Origin: Pelomyxa schiedti
Taxonomy: Eukaryota; Evosea; Pelobiontida; Pelomyxidae
DNA: 46,754 nt
NCBI GenBank assembly: GCA_020536535.1
Contig: JAHLWZ010000923.1
Coordinates: 1-46,754, forward strand
Direction: 5' to 3'
Below the pieces are notes generated by a model that ran no database searches, had not been told where the DNA came from, and saw only the letters and a program-made list of their open reading frames with translations. The translations under genes and the position numbers were made by a program. The number at the start of each line of letters is the position of its first letter. Positions within the stretch are counted from its first letter, which is position 1. Below are positions 12,052 through 24,200 of this stretch, piece by piece.

Positions 12052-12836
12052 TCACAGCGAAACCAGAACGGAGAAGGGCTTCCATCTCAACGAAAAAAAA
12101 AAGAATCACCTGAACTCGATCTGGTAAAATCCGTCAAGATTGTTAGCGCTGGTGTCTTCAAAATATTTCCGGCAGTCCATTTGGGGTTTGTGGCTGACGT
12201 CAACTCCCAGAGTTGACCCCTTGATCACAAACACAATGTTCAGTGTCTATTTGGTGGATTTGTCCACCCCACCCAAAACTGACATTATGAAATCGAGAGT
12301 AGCCGTACAGCTCATTCAGTGAGCTCGTGGCCGCGTATCTACTCTTCGAGAAATGGGAGGATTCTACTGGCCAAGTTCCATCCCGTGGTTGTGATGCCAA
12401 GTTCTGGTACCGTACTGGTGGGTTTAAAAGGTGAAACTCTTGATAATCTCCAGAAAGCTCGGCTAGGCAAGGTTGGTTAAGGAAGGAGTGCGCGGGAGTA
12501 AAGTTGTACCTGGAGATATGGACAATAGTAGGAGGGAACTCGATAGGAAGGTGGGTTGGAATAGACCTCATGTACCCTCCAAATGCCGGGCAAAGAGAAC
12601 CTATTTGCCGGGTTAGAGCCCAAAACAAGGAGGAAATGAGTGTCACAGACTTATGTAGGGAAGGGAACAGAGCTGTCCTGAATGAATTGGCAGGAAAAAC
12701 TCGTTTGCTTGCTGTGAGATGAAAGTCCCAACTTACTTTCACAGTTAGAATCAATCCACCTCCCACTGTCCCCAGCACTTTTCACAACAGTCCAAACCCA
12801 GCAATTCACTGCCAATTCCCAAACTCGCACACCCAT
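12052..12836 (-). CDS. Unrecognised multi-exon protein
   Basis: Exons on the minus strand run from a likely ATG at 12836 (MGVRVWELAVNCWVW) to a TGA at 12052-12054 (end KPFSVLVSL). Supported introns include a GTAAGT donor near 12738 and one near 12085 that joins GFYQIEFR to WKPFSV. A 37-base intron ending in AAATAG near 12253 is also likely, and leads into TLNIVFVIKG. Conceptual splicing gives roughly 200 residues rich in aromatic amino acids, with segments such as LPGIWRVHEVYSNPPSYRV. I do not recognise a family, transmembrane helices or catalytic motifs. It lies upstream of, and on the same strand as, the cyclase gene, whose start is about 150 bases away. Confidence 0.5.
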
Positions 12837-13079
12837 CCACAGACATCCCAAAAGAACCCTCACAGCGGGAGGGTCACATCAGGATGGCCAACCACAAGTG
12901 CAAGCATGCAGTAACTGAAACAACAACGCCCGCATGACATCCGCTCCCATAACTTACTGAGCGCCTACTACCTCCCGCACCAGCAGCGGTCACGCTCAAA
13001 TTCGCCGCGTTCAAAACAACGCGAAACCTGGCTGACCAAAAAAACGGTTTTTTTTTAACTTGTGGCCCGTCGTAGTGGC
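12837..13079. promoter_or_regulatory. Divergent intergenic region
   Basis: About 240 bases separate the unrecognised minus gene (start about 12836) from the VIT/vWA gene (start 13080). Both 5' regions must lie here. An A/T homopolymer stretch occurs near 13037-13056; no defined motif is recognised. If the minus gene has a further upstream exon, part of this gap is coding. Confidence 0.35.
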
Positions 13080-16000
13080 ATGGCAACACTCTCAAAGTCG
13101 GATCTAGATCTAGGGGGTGGTGTGCGCCTTATAACAAAGGCGAGTGCGCAGAGTGTTGGTGGTCGCGGCAACGGTGTTGTCGGCAAAGTGCTGCCCAGTG
13201 TGGTGTCCATACATACTGACATTGTTGGCTTCCTGGCTCAGACGTGCGTCACTTTGGTATTTAGAAATACCTGTGCGTGCTCCTTTGCAACCCATCCCCT
13301 CTCCTTGTTCGTCTCACTGTGTCGGCACAGCGCCAAAAGAACTTACTGGAGAACTCGAGTTAAAACTGAAGTCTGATGCGACAGTTGTTGGGTACGCTGT
13401 AAACATGGGGGGTAAGTTTTTGGGACTTGTTCTCTGACTTGCTGAATCGTGTTCTCTATTCCAGAGACAATGGTGGAGGCTTCAATCGTCCCAAAAGATG
13501 TTGCCACAAAGGCTTTTTCTTCTGAGGTATTAGTGTGATGACCTCCAGTGGTCGAGTTTCACTATTCTTCCAAAGACTAGACACAAGAGTCAAGTAGCAA
13601 TTGCTGAACAATCAGTTGGAAATATTTTCCGATGCAAAGTTCACCCATTCAATCCATTATCTGAAAGAGTAATACAAGTATGGTCCATTGTCATTACCAC
13701 CGTTAACCCTGTGAAGGTGAGTATTTTTCACACCTTAGAGATGTATCCTTCAGAACTGGTGTATGAAACGCCATTTCAATTTTCTGCTGATACCGCCTTC
13801 AAGTTTATTGTATCCTTGCTGGTGATTTCCTTTTCCAATAAACACTCTAGGCTGAAGCTGAATTCCCTAGTGGCATTTGTGGTCCTCCCCATGTTAAAGT
13901 ATCTGCAAATCCTGCTTTCCAGATGCGTGCAGATCGTGTAACTGGTATCCACCATGAACAGCAATCAAATTTCTTATTCAACAAGACAATTTATCTCTTT
14001 ACTCGTGTGAATTCATGAGAGATTCACGTTGTGAGACTTCAGTGCTCAGAATCGATATTCCGCTCATCCACTGCAATAGTCCGCTTACATTGGTGGAACA
14101 AGATGATGACTCTACCTATTTTTGTGTTCAAGATTATTTCCCTGCTCCAGCAATTGTATCAACTCAAATACCTGTCTGGGAAACTCAGCATTTTAGAGTA
14201 ATGATAGAACCGCGAAAGTCGGAATTTTGTGGGATTGTTCACGTAGTCACTTGAACAGCAACATTGAGCAGTAAGAAAATCTAATAAGCGGAAAAACCCA
14301 TCAACTTTCCAACAGAGAGCTTCTGGTACTCTCTCATTTCTTTGGAACAGTTCAGACATCCTCCCTTGATTTAGTACTGTTTTCGACTTTAATAACGTCT
14401 AGTCACTTCCTGGTAAGCCCACTTAGAGTGCATGCAAGTTTTCAATGCCCAGACAGGATGCTTCCAAAATGCTTGAAACTCTCAAAGCCCATTCCGACTA
14501 CAATGGGGGTACGGATATCGTTTCATGTTTACAGCATGCTGTTGCAAATAATGAGATGTGTGACTTCTGGGTCTTCATCTCTGATGGGATATCCAGTTGG
14601 GGGGACCTTGAAGTTTTTTTTTTTATTTTGAAAATTAATCTTTACCTAGTTTAACAGGACTCCATTGGCTCGATGGACTTTTCATCATGCCCACCTATAA
14701 ACACCCTATGTTGCGCTTCAGTCGTTAATCACTCAGCATTGAGGGTATCCTGCATTCCACCATACCTCATTTAACATTACTCTAGAAAATAGCATATTCT
14801 ACAAAAGGAATTTACGTTCAAGAAAAAGATGCACATAAGGTTCTTTTTCGAGGGGGGGAAACCAGTCTCAGCTCTTTAAAGGCTGCACTTACATTAGTTG
14901 GGTGTAATACCTCAATTGTTGGAATAACAGACTGTGCTGGTCGTACCTCAAATAACTTTTTCGCATCTCAGATGTCACGTTCCCAGTTTTACACTGTGAG
15001 TGGATGTGTTCCCTTGCTCGCAGGGGGCAGTGGTACATTCATATCATCCATATGTAATAATATCAACCTAAAAACAGAAACTATATCTGTTTTTTTCCAG
15101 AATTCTGGGAAAACTTTTTCCTCTTCATACTCTGTTTCACGCAAAGCAGTATCATTGTGCCAAAGGAAACTAGGTATCTACAAACCTTTTTCTATCACAT
15201 GCATTTGACAGTTTGGAATCAGTTTCCAAATTTTGGGCTCTTTCAAAATTGGACAACATTTCTCTGACCAGTCAAACTGCGACAAGACAGAAGGAGTTCC
15301 TTTCATTGTGTAGAAAGTACCAAGTTCTCTCCTCCGTTACTTCTCTTGTTGTCCTAGAAACTATTGAACAAGTATCTTTTTCTACATGGCAATAATCCAA
15401 AAGAACACTTCTACAGTACCTTCGATATGGTATTGAACCTCCATCAAGTCAGCCCGAACTGCAAAGACAATACTTTTTATTAAAAAAAGACAAAGTTGTA
15501 TTGCTCAATCTCGTTCACTCTAACTCTTGAAAGGACTTGTCCCTTCAACGATACAATAAACGAGAACTGGTCTTAAACATGTGGAAACGCCGATTACTGT
15601 GGTTAAATGATAATTTCCTGTGTGATACAGTCGACCTTCATCACAAGGCTTTAAACTTTCTAAAACTATCTTGTGACGACACGGTCCTATTCTATGATGA
15701 CGAAATCTATTCCCGCCCACTAGTGACTCCTAATGGATACGAAGCTGATACAAGTGTACTGGCAACATATCCCTTGTCATCTTTTATCTTTTCCTCTGAA
15801 CCATCACTGGTACCAATTGTGGTGAGAAAGGAGGGAATTGGCATTTACCTGGAACTTTCAAAAGTACGTAAAAACTGCAGAGGTGGTGATCTTATCTTGC
15901 CTTATTCCAGATATTTGGGTCACATCTAGGGAATAGCGGAAAAAGGTAAACCATATCTCACAGAGCTCCATCGTAAATAGAACCCAGAGCCGAAATTCGT

Positions 16001-18924
16001 GGAGAGGGAAACATCCTTGATGAAAATAATCACCCCGCTCCTAATTACTTTGTGAACTCTCCCACAGGTAAGAGTCATATGAGATCTTACTTACAACTGC
16101 CTTACTCGTTAAAAGAGCTTTCGACTTTTTCTCAGGGCCGCGAAATACAACCTTTGATTGATGACTTCCTTCAGAGGGTGCAAAAGTTGGCAGAAGCTAG
16201 TGACTCCTTTTCTTCAAAAGTACTTCTTCTCTCGCATGATATTGCCACTGGACTGGGGAGTGGAACTGTGAGCACCTTGCTATCACGGTTATCTGAAGAA
16301 TATCCTTCATCATCCCGTGTGGCACTCACGCTCTTCCCTTCACTGAAAAGTTCTGTTGTCCAATCATACAATACAGTCCTTGCAATGCCATCACTGGTAT
16401 TCTGCCTCTTTTTTTTTTTTTTTTTTTTCGTTGTTTATATTCTGATTCATCTTTAGATTGAAAACTCTACACTTGACCTCTGTGTAGATCGTCAAGTACT
16501 GGGATTACTTGAAGTTTTTTTGTAACACATTCCAGGGCTTACAAAGGATAAAGTCATCCCCATTGGGTTGGGGATTCCCGTCTATGTACAATAATAGAGC
16601 GAACTTGCTGTACGACATCATGTTGCCCCATTTTTGTGAATACGAATCAAAAATGAGCTTGGAAAAAATTCAGTTCAATCTAGTTCCTTATCCAAGGTAC
16701 TTATTTCCTCAGTTTAGGGTCGCCTTTAAACCTCATACAGATTACATTTCATGATCCCGTCCATAGTGCCAGTAGTTGAAACACACACACCTCCCAGACT
16801 TTGGGAGGATATAAAGGATCTCTTTACAAATCCAGGGCGGAGTGCACTCTCTTCTGCTTCGTCAGGGACACATATATGTAGTACAATATTTTCTTCTTGC
16901 TCTCTTTTCTCCGCTATGGAGCTGAGTATGAAGCTTCCTTCGTTATATTCATCTGTATGTATCTTCTACTTTCTTTTCGATGTATTTCTCATTTCTTCTA
17001 CTTTGGCAGGCCACAGACTTTGCAGCATGGGCTCCAGCAAATGTAGTTTGCACTGTTCTCCCCCCTGTTCTTCCCTTGTCAGAGCATGTTACGCTATTGA
17101 CGAACTCAAGGGGTATACACAGCCATTGGTCTGGATTGACCGACCAATTTACCAAAGGGTTTCAGCACAAGATTCATATAGAAAGGCAAGCAATTGTTAA
17201 GGTGCTCGAACTTATTATTACCTTTAGATTTGTGGCCGAAGGCCTAGATGAAATGGAATTCACAGAAGCCGAAAGCAACCTAAACGATTTGTGCTCTGAA
17301 TATCAACAGTAAGACGAACATATTTGAATTACCAATAAAACCGGGATAGATACCAGGAATGTGTGGCAGACGATGAGGGTGACGAATGTGAAATTCCTGA
17401 ACTTCTCCCTGAAGAATCAGAAACAAATCTTATGTGCGAGGATGTAGATGGCTACACTGAAAGAGGGGGTATGGAAGAGAAGTCCATCCCTGAGGTTGAG
17501 GTTTTATCGGAGGAGGAGGGAACTGCTGCCATTGTAGTAGATACCACTGTTATTGACATTGAATCAAGGCCCTCACGAGAGCCGCCAATTTGTACCATTG
17601 TCAATCACCCGCCACTGCGACCATGTTTCACTCCAGATTGCTTGATTTATCCAAATTTTCGTCTAGAGCTTCATTGCACCACACCTTCTTTCGTCAATAC
17701 AAAGCTTGAGGACATCAATATCAGAGGTTAAGACTTTACTTACCTTTAGAGCTTATAATCTTCGTACCTAGGCCTTGATGATGTTTTTCGGAAGGAGTTA
17801 AATCGTGGAGAGGTGTGGCAGTTTGTTTACCTTTGCTGCTCGTGTGCAGTGTGCTTGTGGAAACAAGGATGCCATGGCCTAGCTATCAAGTCAATCTCTG
17901 TTCATACTCATGCAATCAGTTAAATAAACCACTAGGACCCTTAGTAATATTGCGGAGATTGCAGATGATAATGCCGACGTGCTCAGAACAATGGGATACT
18001 TGCTTCTCCAATTTTCCAAGGTGGAGGAAGCTGCACAAACTTTTGAAAGAATTTTGCACATACACCCAGATGAACCGAGATCGTATTTAGATCTTGCTCT
18101 CAGCCTTTTAAATGCTTCTGCGCCAGGTACCTGATGCCGAAAATACCGGTGTTAACTTCCATAAGCAAAAGGACTCAAGCGGGCATACGACCTATTCTCT
18201 TATATACTCGAGCAAGAGTGGGATGCGAGATTCAATCAGTTCGAAGTTGTAGCACTCATGGTATTTCCGTAGTAAGCCTCCTAAATATTAAATATTTTAT
18301 ATAGGATTTTGTCCGACTGAAATCTGCTGTCGATTCAACTAGGTTATTTCATTTTACATTCATTTGTTTACTTTTGTGTAGCTGTAGGGAGGGTTTCGAA
18401 TGTGATCACATATTTGAAGGCGATGTAAGCTGTAGTTTGCGAGTTGTATTGAACTGGTATTCTCCTCCATTCAAATTTTAATTTTGGTTGACATCTGAAA
18501 GGAACTGTGACATGACAGGTTGACAATGTTCCCTCCCACACAACACCAACAAGAAAAAGATGTTGAGCTACAAATCAGTGAGCCAAGTGGGGAGTGTTGT
18601 AGCACATTCCACAACAGCACAACCAGTGGTGGTATACTAAGCAAGAATATGGCATCTGGATATGGCCCCGTAGAATACATTACAAAGCACTGCCTCCCTG
18701 GCATATACATTGTTTCTGTACAGTTATATCACTCACCTTCCCCAGAACCCATGTATGTTTCTGTAGCTAGACCAGAGACAACCTCTAACTGTAACAGCGT
18801 TCCCGTGTGTTTACACATTTATACAAATTTTGGGCAGCCTTCTCAAACTTGTACTTGTACCACCTGCTTCCTAACAGAAGAAAAAGAGGTTGTTGCTCTA
18901 GCCACAATCGAATACTCTGAATAG
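13080..18924 (+). CDS. VIT - vWA - tubulin-like - TPR - DUF2135-type multidomain protein
   Basis: The start is ATG 13080 (MATLSKSDLDLGGG). First exons are 13080-13272, 13331-13411, 13465-13526 and from 13576; they form a VIT domain (TCVTLVFRNT, GNIFRCKVHPFNP). The vWA domain spans about 14200-14660 with a MIDAS motif WDCSRS, plus YNGGTDI and FISDGIS. After a linker with NKRELVLNMWKRRLLWLND, exons from about 15800 to 17430 carry tubulin-like sequence: IATGLGSGT, FNLVPYPRYLFPQ, then GLDEMEFTEAESNLNDLCSE and an acidic tail. A TPR follows (RTMGYLLLQFSKVEEAAQTF, about 17980-18120), then a C-terminal DUF2135/YfaP-like domain (GGILSKNMASGYGPVEYIT) ending at TAG 18922-18924. VIT-vWA-TPR-DUF2135 proteins are a known, mostly bacterial architecture of unclear function. 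The tubulin part is the anomaly. Many middle exons are approximate. Confidence 0.8.
15800..17450 (+). other. Divergent tubulin-like domain inside the VIT/vWA gene
   Basis: Exons 16136-16396, then about 16442-16490, 16537-16720 and on to 17450 read in order as a tubulin core. The T4-loop region is degenerate (ATGLGSG instead of GGGTGSG) and is followed by LLSRLSEEYPSSSR. IENSTLDLCVD matches the nucleotide-pocket region, FNLVPYPRYLF matches the NMVPFPRLHF strand, and DFAAWAPANVVCTVLPP matches the helix-10 region. The most diagnostic piece is the H12 segment EGLDEMEFTEAESNLNDLCS, which passes in phase across an intron into YQQYQECVADDEGDE. The N-terminal GTP-binding motif QAGQCGNQ is not conserved: only IVVRKEGIGIYL stands in its place, and the N-half is shortened. 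GTP binding and polymerisation are therefore doubtful. Confidence 0.8.
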
Positions 18925-19022
18925 AGACAGTCTGACACAAAAAAAAATTCCTCTTACAAACCAAACAATCCATTTTTGGGCACATAATCACTGAGGGTTT
19001 GTTCAATGATGTGGTCATTTAT

Positions 19023-19712
19023 TTAGTGTTTCTCACGGATATTTTTGGTTTGGGTAAAGTGGAACTCGGTGCATGGGACCCAGGTGACAAGGGTGTACAT
19101 TTTTTCCTTGGCGTCTTCGTTCTCGTTTCTCCTCCTACAGAGTGGTGTTAGGTGTTTTGTTTTGCGAGGGTTATGTAGAGTGTCATGGTACGGTATTGTG
19201 GGTTAGGGTGTTTGGAGGGAAATGTGTGCTTGAGGCGGCGATGTTTGTCATTTTGAGGAAGAAGAAGAATACTTGGACAATCTGACGCGAACGCGGAAGG
19301 GCACGTTCTTAATGCCGGTGGACCAGACGAAGTGATTCAGCTTGGAATCCAGTCTAACGTCTTTTGTGTGCATTTCCTTCTTGGCAAATCGCCTGAGGAT
19401 CTTAATTGCCTTGGGGGCTCTGCGTTTGAACTGACTGCACAACAACGACAAAAGAAAAACGAGTTAGTTCGTGCAGAAAAAAAAAAGCGATACACATAAT
19501 AATAAAACAACCAAGCGTTGAAAACGTTAACTACGTGGCGTTGTTACGGCGACGCCGAAAAACGAATGAAGAGGTTTTGGTACAACAAAAAAAACAAGGT
19601 AGGGACAGAAAACGTACATGTTGTGGAGTTGTCTTCGCAGGTTGACGGTGTACTCGCGTGTGACGGGAGCGTTGCGATCTTTGGCGACCTTCTCCTTCTT
19701 CTCCCTCGGCAT
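19023..19712 (-). CDS. rpl31: Large-subunit ribosomal protein eL31
   Basis: Three exons, 19712-19618, 19434-19273 and 19134-19023, join with exact phases to give 122 residues, close to the usual 125. Exon 1 is [13 protein letters not shown] followed by [15 protein letters not shown]. Exon 2 is [20 protein letters not shown], then [20 protein letters not shown]. Exon 3 is [20 protein letters not shown] and ends NIREKH. All regions match the family in order. The protein sits near the polypeptide exit tunnel of the 60S subunit. Reading through the second intron would add a false serine-rich end (stop at 19248), so the third exon is needed for a full-length protein. Confidence 0.95.
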
Positions 19713-20782
19713 TTTTACTCAATCTTCACGGTCCGGTGAGTGTGCGGGTGAAATTAAAATCGCTCAAATAGCGAGCCTGGCGTGACCACGACGGTATGGA
19801 CAAAAGAAAAAAAAATAAGACTATTCAAAGAGGAAATTAATTTGTCGCGTTACATCATGCTCAACAGTTGCAGGCCAATCTATTTCTATTTTCCCAAACT
19901 TCTATCCTCGGGAACATTCACTGACCACGGCTTGTTGAGAACATACCAGCAAAGTGAAAATCAGGGTCATTTCGGTTGTCTGGACTCGTGACCAAGTCTT
20001 GACTTGGAATGTTATATCTGTTTCGTTGTTCTGTGAGATGCAGCTGTGTTCTCCTGTGGCTCATGTCCGTAATTATTATTATTTTTTGAATGTGAGATGA
20101 AGAAACATGTAATAGCATATTATGGACTGCTTTTTTTTTTTTTTTTTTGCTGTTGTGATGGCTGGAGGTGTCATGCCTTGAATGGGTATATCGGTCAGAG
20201 AGAATCTCTGGCAAGCCTGTACAAGGCAGAGCACTTATAGAGTTTACATAACATCGGACCAGGTCACTCATGTTCATTGGAATTCCAGGCTTGACTTGTG
20301 AAGCTTGAATGTTTTGATCTCTGTTGCTTGCGTTAAGCCGACTCCGGTTCTTCTTGCATCCTTGGTATAAGCTTCTAATTCCATCAAAGTGCCAATGATG
20401 GACTCACTGCTCTTGGCTGATCTGAAGTGTCCGCCTTGTAGCTTTGCTGCTGGTGTGCGATTGCCATAAGAGTATATATTCATCTCTTGAACAATAGGGT
20501 CTTCTAAATATGCTTGGAAATGATGTCTCATCTCGCCTTAGAGCGTTTTCTGCTCATGGCGGTCCTAGAACGAGTGCTCTTGAGCTTCGATGCTTGGCGT
20601 ATATAGGTATGGACTGCTTCCTCAGAGTTTCCATATACCCATGAAATGTCCGGTTTGGAAATGATTAGAATGCAATCTTTCCCACGCAGTTTCCAGTAGA
20701 AATTTTTACGTGCAGGGAAACGATGACTAATCTCTGGTATTCATAGGGTCATGTAAAATAAAAAAAATATAAGGAAAAGACG
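19713..20782. other. Region without a confident gene
   Basis: About 1.07 kb separates eL31 from the small coiled-coil gene. The part next to 19713 should hold the eL31 promoter. A T18 homopolymer lies near 20131-20149. Two minus-strand ORFs at 20274-20748 are listed separately; otherwise I see nothing I can name. Confidence 0.4.
20274..20748 (-). CDS. Two overlapping minus-strand ORFs, hypothetical
   Basis: One ORF is open from about 20748 to a TGA at 20528-20530 (contains NFYWKLRGKDCILIISKPD and EEAVHTYIRQASKL) but has no upstream ATG. A second begins at ATG 20531 and ends at 20274 (MRHHFQAYLEDPIVQEMN, then KLQGGHFRSAKSSES). They overlap as ATGA. Both read like coding sequence rather than noise. 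They may be two exons of one gene with an unplaced intron, a gene broken by a frameshift, or chance. No family is recognised. Confidence 0.3.
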
Positions 20783-21139
20783 ATGCAGACGCCAGGGAAG
20801 ACGCAAGTGATCGACATTGAGGAGATGAAGACTCTCGCTCACGAAGAGATGAGACAAACGTTCCTTGTAGCACAAGAAGCGGAGGTACCTTACTGCTGTG
20901 TCTTTTCCTTTTTTTTTTTTTTTTTGACACACAGAAAGAGCAAGGAGGAAGCACTTCGTATTCTGCACTCCAAGATCGATGAGTTGAGGAACAACTTGGA
21001 GCAAGAAGTGCGAGCCGCGTATGCCGCAAAGCGCGATGAGTATATAGTAAGCGTTTTTTTTTTCCCCTTGTTTCAATGCTCACAACAACAACAGAAGGCG
21101 TTTGTCGACCAAATTTCCAGTGGGGCAAACCCGCCCTGA
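20783..21139 (+). CDS. Small coiled-coil protein (84 aa)
   Basis: Exons 20783-20884, 20939-21046 and 21095-21139 join in phase to give MQTPGKTQVIDIEEMKTLAH at the start and DQISSGANPP at the end. The middle (EALRILHSKIDELRNNLEQE) is an amphipathic, charged helix. Both introns carry long T-runs before the AG. Size and composition resemble small stalk or adaptor subunits (for example V-ATPase G-like or prefoldin-like proteins), but no specific motif confirms either. The gene converges with the myotubularin gene 142 bases downstream. Confidence 0.7.
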   Translation: MQTPGKTQVIDIEEMKTLAHEEMRQTFLVAQEAEVPYCCVFSFFFFFLTHRKSKEEALRILHSKIDELRNNLEQEVRAAYAAKRDEYIVSVFFFPLFQCSQQQQKAFVDQISSGANPP

Positions 21140-21280
21140 GTGCAAAGTAGGCGCAAACTGACTGAGTATTAATTCCTTTTTATTCTTTGTTTTGGTAACT
21201 TTGCAACAGTACTACGAGTCACTGTCGCTACAATGGATTTTTTTAAGAATTTTCCCCTTTTGTTCCATTTTCAATATTTT

Positions 21281-24200
21281 TCAATTTTTTTCTGTTGTGA
21301 TGCTGGGGAGAGGGGCTGGCCGCGTTGGTTTTGGGAAAATGAGTGAGCATGATGACGGAGGCGATGATGACATTGGTGATTGATCCGACACAGCGGTTGT
21401 TGTGTTTGGATTAGCTTTTTCCCTGAGCTTGGATTCTTTGCAGGCCAAGTGATAGGTTTCGGAAAACCACGGCAGTGGTGAGACGACTTTTTTGGGTGGC
21501 CGGAATGCCGGCTTTGGTGGTTGTTTGTCCATTCCGTGAAGTGCTTTTTGTGCGGCCCATGTCAGTGTGGGTGGTGAGTTGCCTAGCTTCAGAGGACAAA
21601 AATGAAAACGAATGGAAGAATAGTGAGTTATTGTGAGCCACATGGGAGGAAGTTTACACTACCTGCAGTTGCAGCTGTCTGCGTTTCTGCGGGTGTTTGG
21701 TTAGGAGAAAGAATCGAAATAGGAATAATTGGAATGTACCATATATGCGGGTGACAGAGTCACTTTATCTTGGGGTACAAGGTTAGATTGCTGAATTACG
21801 GAATGTAAAACTTACTGGCGTCTAAGGATACTGGTATCAAGTTCTCACTTGGCATGTATCCTTTTATTATGTTTGTGGGATCACGTTCGGAGCAAACGAG
21901 CCACCAGGAGGAATTTGATGAATCCAAAACAGTGACGCGCTCTCCGCTTTGGAGATGCAAAAACCCAAAGGGGAGGTGTGATACATCATCTTCACTTGTT
22001 GTTATGTGATACTGAAAATATATATTGGCGTACCTTCTTGGTAGGAAGAATCATTAGCTACAATGGCGTGATTGAACACTTGTGAGAGTTCCTTGCTTTC
22101 AGTTTATATTACGACATAAATAACTGGATGCACAATGGGCACACCTAGAAAAAAATCGAGATAGTCTGTTTTTTTCAATGATAGAATTGTTTCGCCAACC
22201 ACAATCCCCAAGCCTTAGAAATTTCGGGTTGCGTTGAAAGTGTCTGTACTTGTCAGCAAAAAAAAGATTCTTCATTTGGGGTAAGGAAGGAATCTCACTC
22301 ACCCTTTCCACAGTTGGAAAAGACTCATGTTACTACTGGGGGTGATTGTTGTGAATTCACCTTGAATATACAGTGGATTGACATATTGTGCTTTAGAATA
22401 GTTTACTTCAGACCTTTTACAGTGAATAAAATGTGTGAGAGATCTAACCAATACCCACCACAAAGATATTGTTGAATTGGTGAGTCCAAGTGCTTCTCTT
22501 TGAAGGGCGCAATCTGCAAGAAATGTTCCATATCTTTTTATACATTTAAAGCGGTACATTCTTTAGGGAGCTTACCTGCAAGAGAAGAGCGCATCTACTA
22601 TCTTGAGAAGAAAGTTTTCGTTGAATTCAAAAGCGCAAGGATACTGTAGTGTCAACTGGTACACACAATCTGAAACAAAAAAAAAGTTGAGCCCACAGAA
22701 AATGAAAACAGGGAAGTGACCAATAAACTGGAGAAAAACGGGAGATCTTTCTGATGAGGACCTTTTTCTTGCATGCCCAACTCTACAAGAGATGAGACAA
22801 CTCTCGCTGATGTTGAGTGTTAATTTACCTCAGAGAAAATTTGTGCCCAAAAGATAGCCACTCCTTCTCAATCAGAACTTCAAACCCCAACAGAGTTCTG
22901 AAATAAGGATCGATTATCAATGTTGCCAGTGTGTTCAACTAATTTTGTTGTTACTTGAGGAAGTGGTGTGTAGTAAAATAACAATATAAAATTCTCTTGA
23001 AATATGGAGATCCCGATCTACCTGTGTAGATCTGTCAGACCCATCAAGGCATACTGTGAGAACAGACGTGCCTGCACATAGATAGTCGGCAATTCTAGAT
23101 GCCGAATTTAACACTGATTGTAGTTGTAATAACCATCTGTAATGCCTTAGCCGTATTTAGAATCTAGTAGCTTCACACTTCGGTATATCCGCGGGAGGTA
23201 AAGAAGGGATTTCTCCAATGTTTTGATAACTTTTATTGAGTTCCTGAAGGTCATCTTGGGATAAAGAGTAAGAAACAACTAATGCCATAAGGTCATTGTC
23301 AACCTAATAGTAGATTGCAGGAGAAAGTTTTATCATGTAGTCCCACAGGATCCAGTGCAGGTTGGACTCTTTTTTTTTATAGAGAAAGACTATCAGAATG
23401 GGAGGAAGAAAAAAAAAAAAGAAACTCAACTCAGGGCAGCAATCTACAAATGCCAGTCGTTTTGACAACTTCTCCAGCTGGCTCAGAAGATCAAAGTTGG
23501 CATTGAGGGTATTTCCAGAAAAGTCAATCTAGGTGTTATTAGCATTTAACAACGTAAGTGGCCATTTATTACCCTTGGTTTGGCAGATCTAAGAAGAAGA
23601 GCACGAGTTACTGGGTGCCTCCAGCTGAGAATTGGAAACCGACAAGAACTGTAGTATTTGGGAATTTGCCTAAGATGGAAATTAAGATGAGTAATAACAG
23701 GTTGTGTCTCACTTAAAGACGGAATCGTCAAGTGCTGCAGGAACTACTAATACTTGTGGATATGAAGGGCACAACAAAAAGTCATGGTTGAGGCTTGATA
23801 CTCTCCAATCTACTCAGCGAGTCAGTTTACGAAAAATGTACTTTCAATATGGACCAGAGTCAGGCAGCATCAATCTTGTGTACTCAGTGAGAGTGTTATA
23901 TACAGACCAGCCGGTATTTGGATAGTAAGACTGATACACAAAAGCAAAGGTTCTTGTTAACTTATTGGAGAATGATAGTCTATCGAGTATTAGTTCAAAC
24001 GCTTCCGCAGCATCTAGAATAAATGTGAGTAGTAATCTGGGCTGAAATGCTCACACCATCATTTGGTAGAAAACTAAGTGTAATTTTCCTTAGATCCTTA
24101 GAGAGAATCGTGCAAATTTTTTGTCCTTGGTCTGAGGACCATTTTGCCTTCTCAACACAAGCTAGAGGAATGGCCATCGAATTTGCCGATATGTCCGTCG

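Noticed and set aside
13080-15930. VIT/vWA protein ending before the tubulin part
   Set aside because: The TPR and DUF2135-type exons that normally belong to this family lie after the tubulin exons on the same strand; a single gene is the simpler reading, though not proven.
19248-19434. eL31 ending in a serine-rich tail
   Set aside because: The expected C-terminal segment (MYTLVTWVP) is found in a third exon at 19134-19023 with matching phase.
20131-20149. T18 run as a terminator or retroposon poly(A) tail
   Set aside because: Similar T-runs occur before many splice acceptors in this window, and no target-site duplication or element body is visible.
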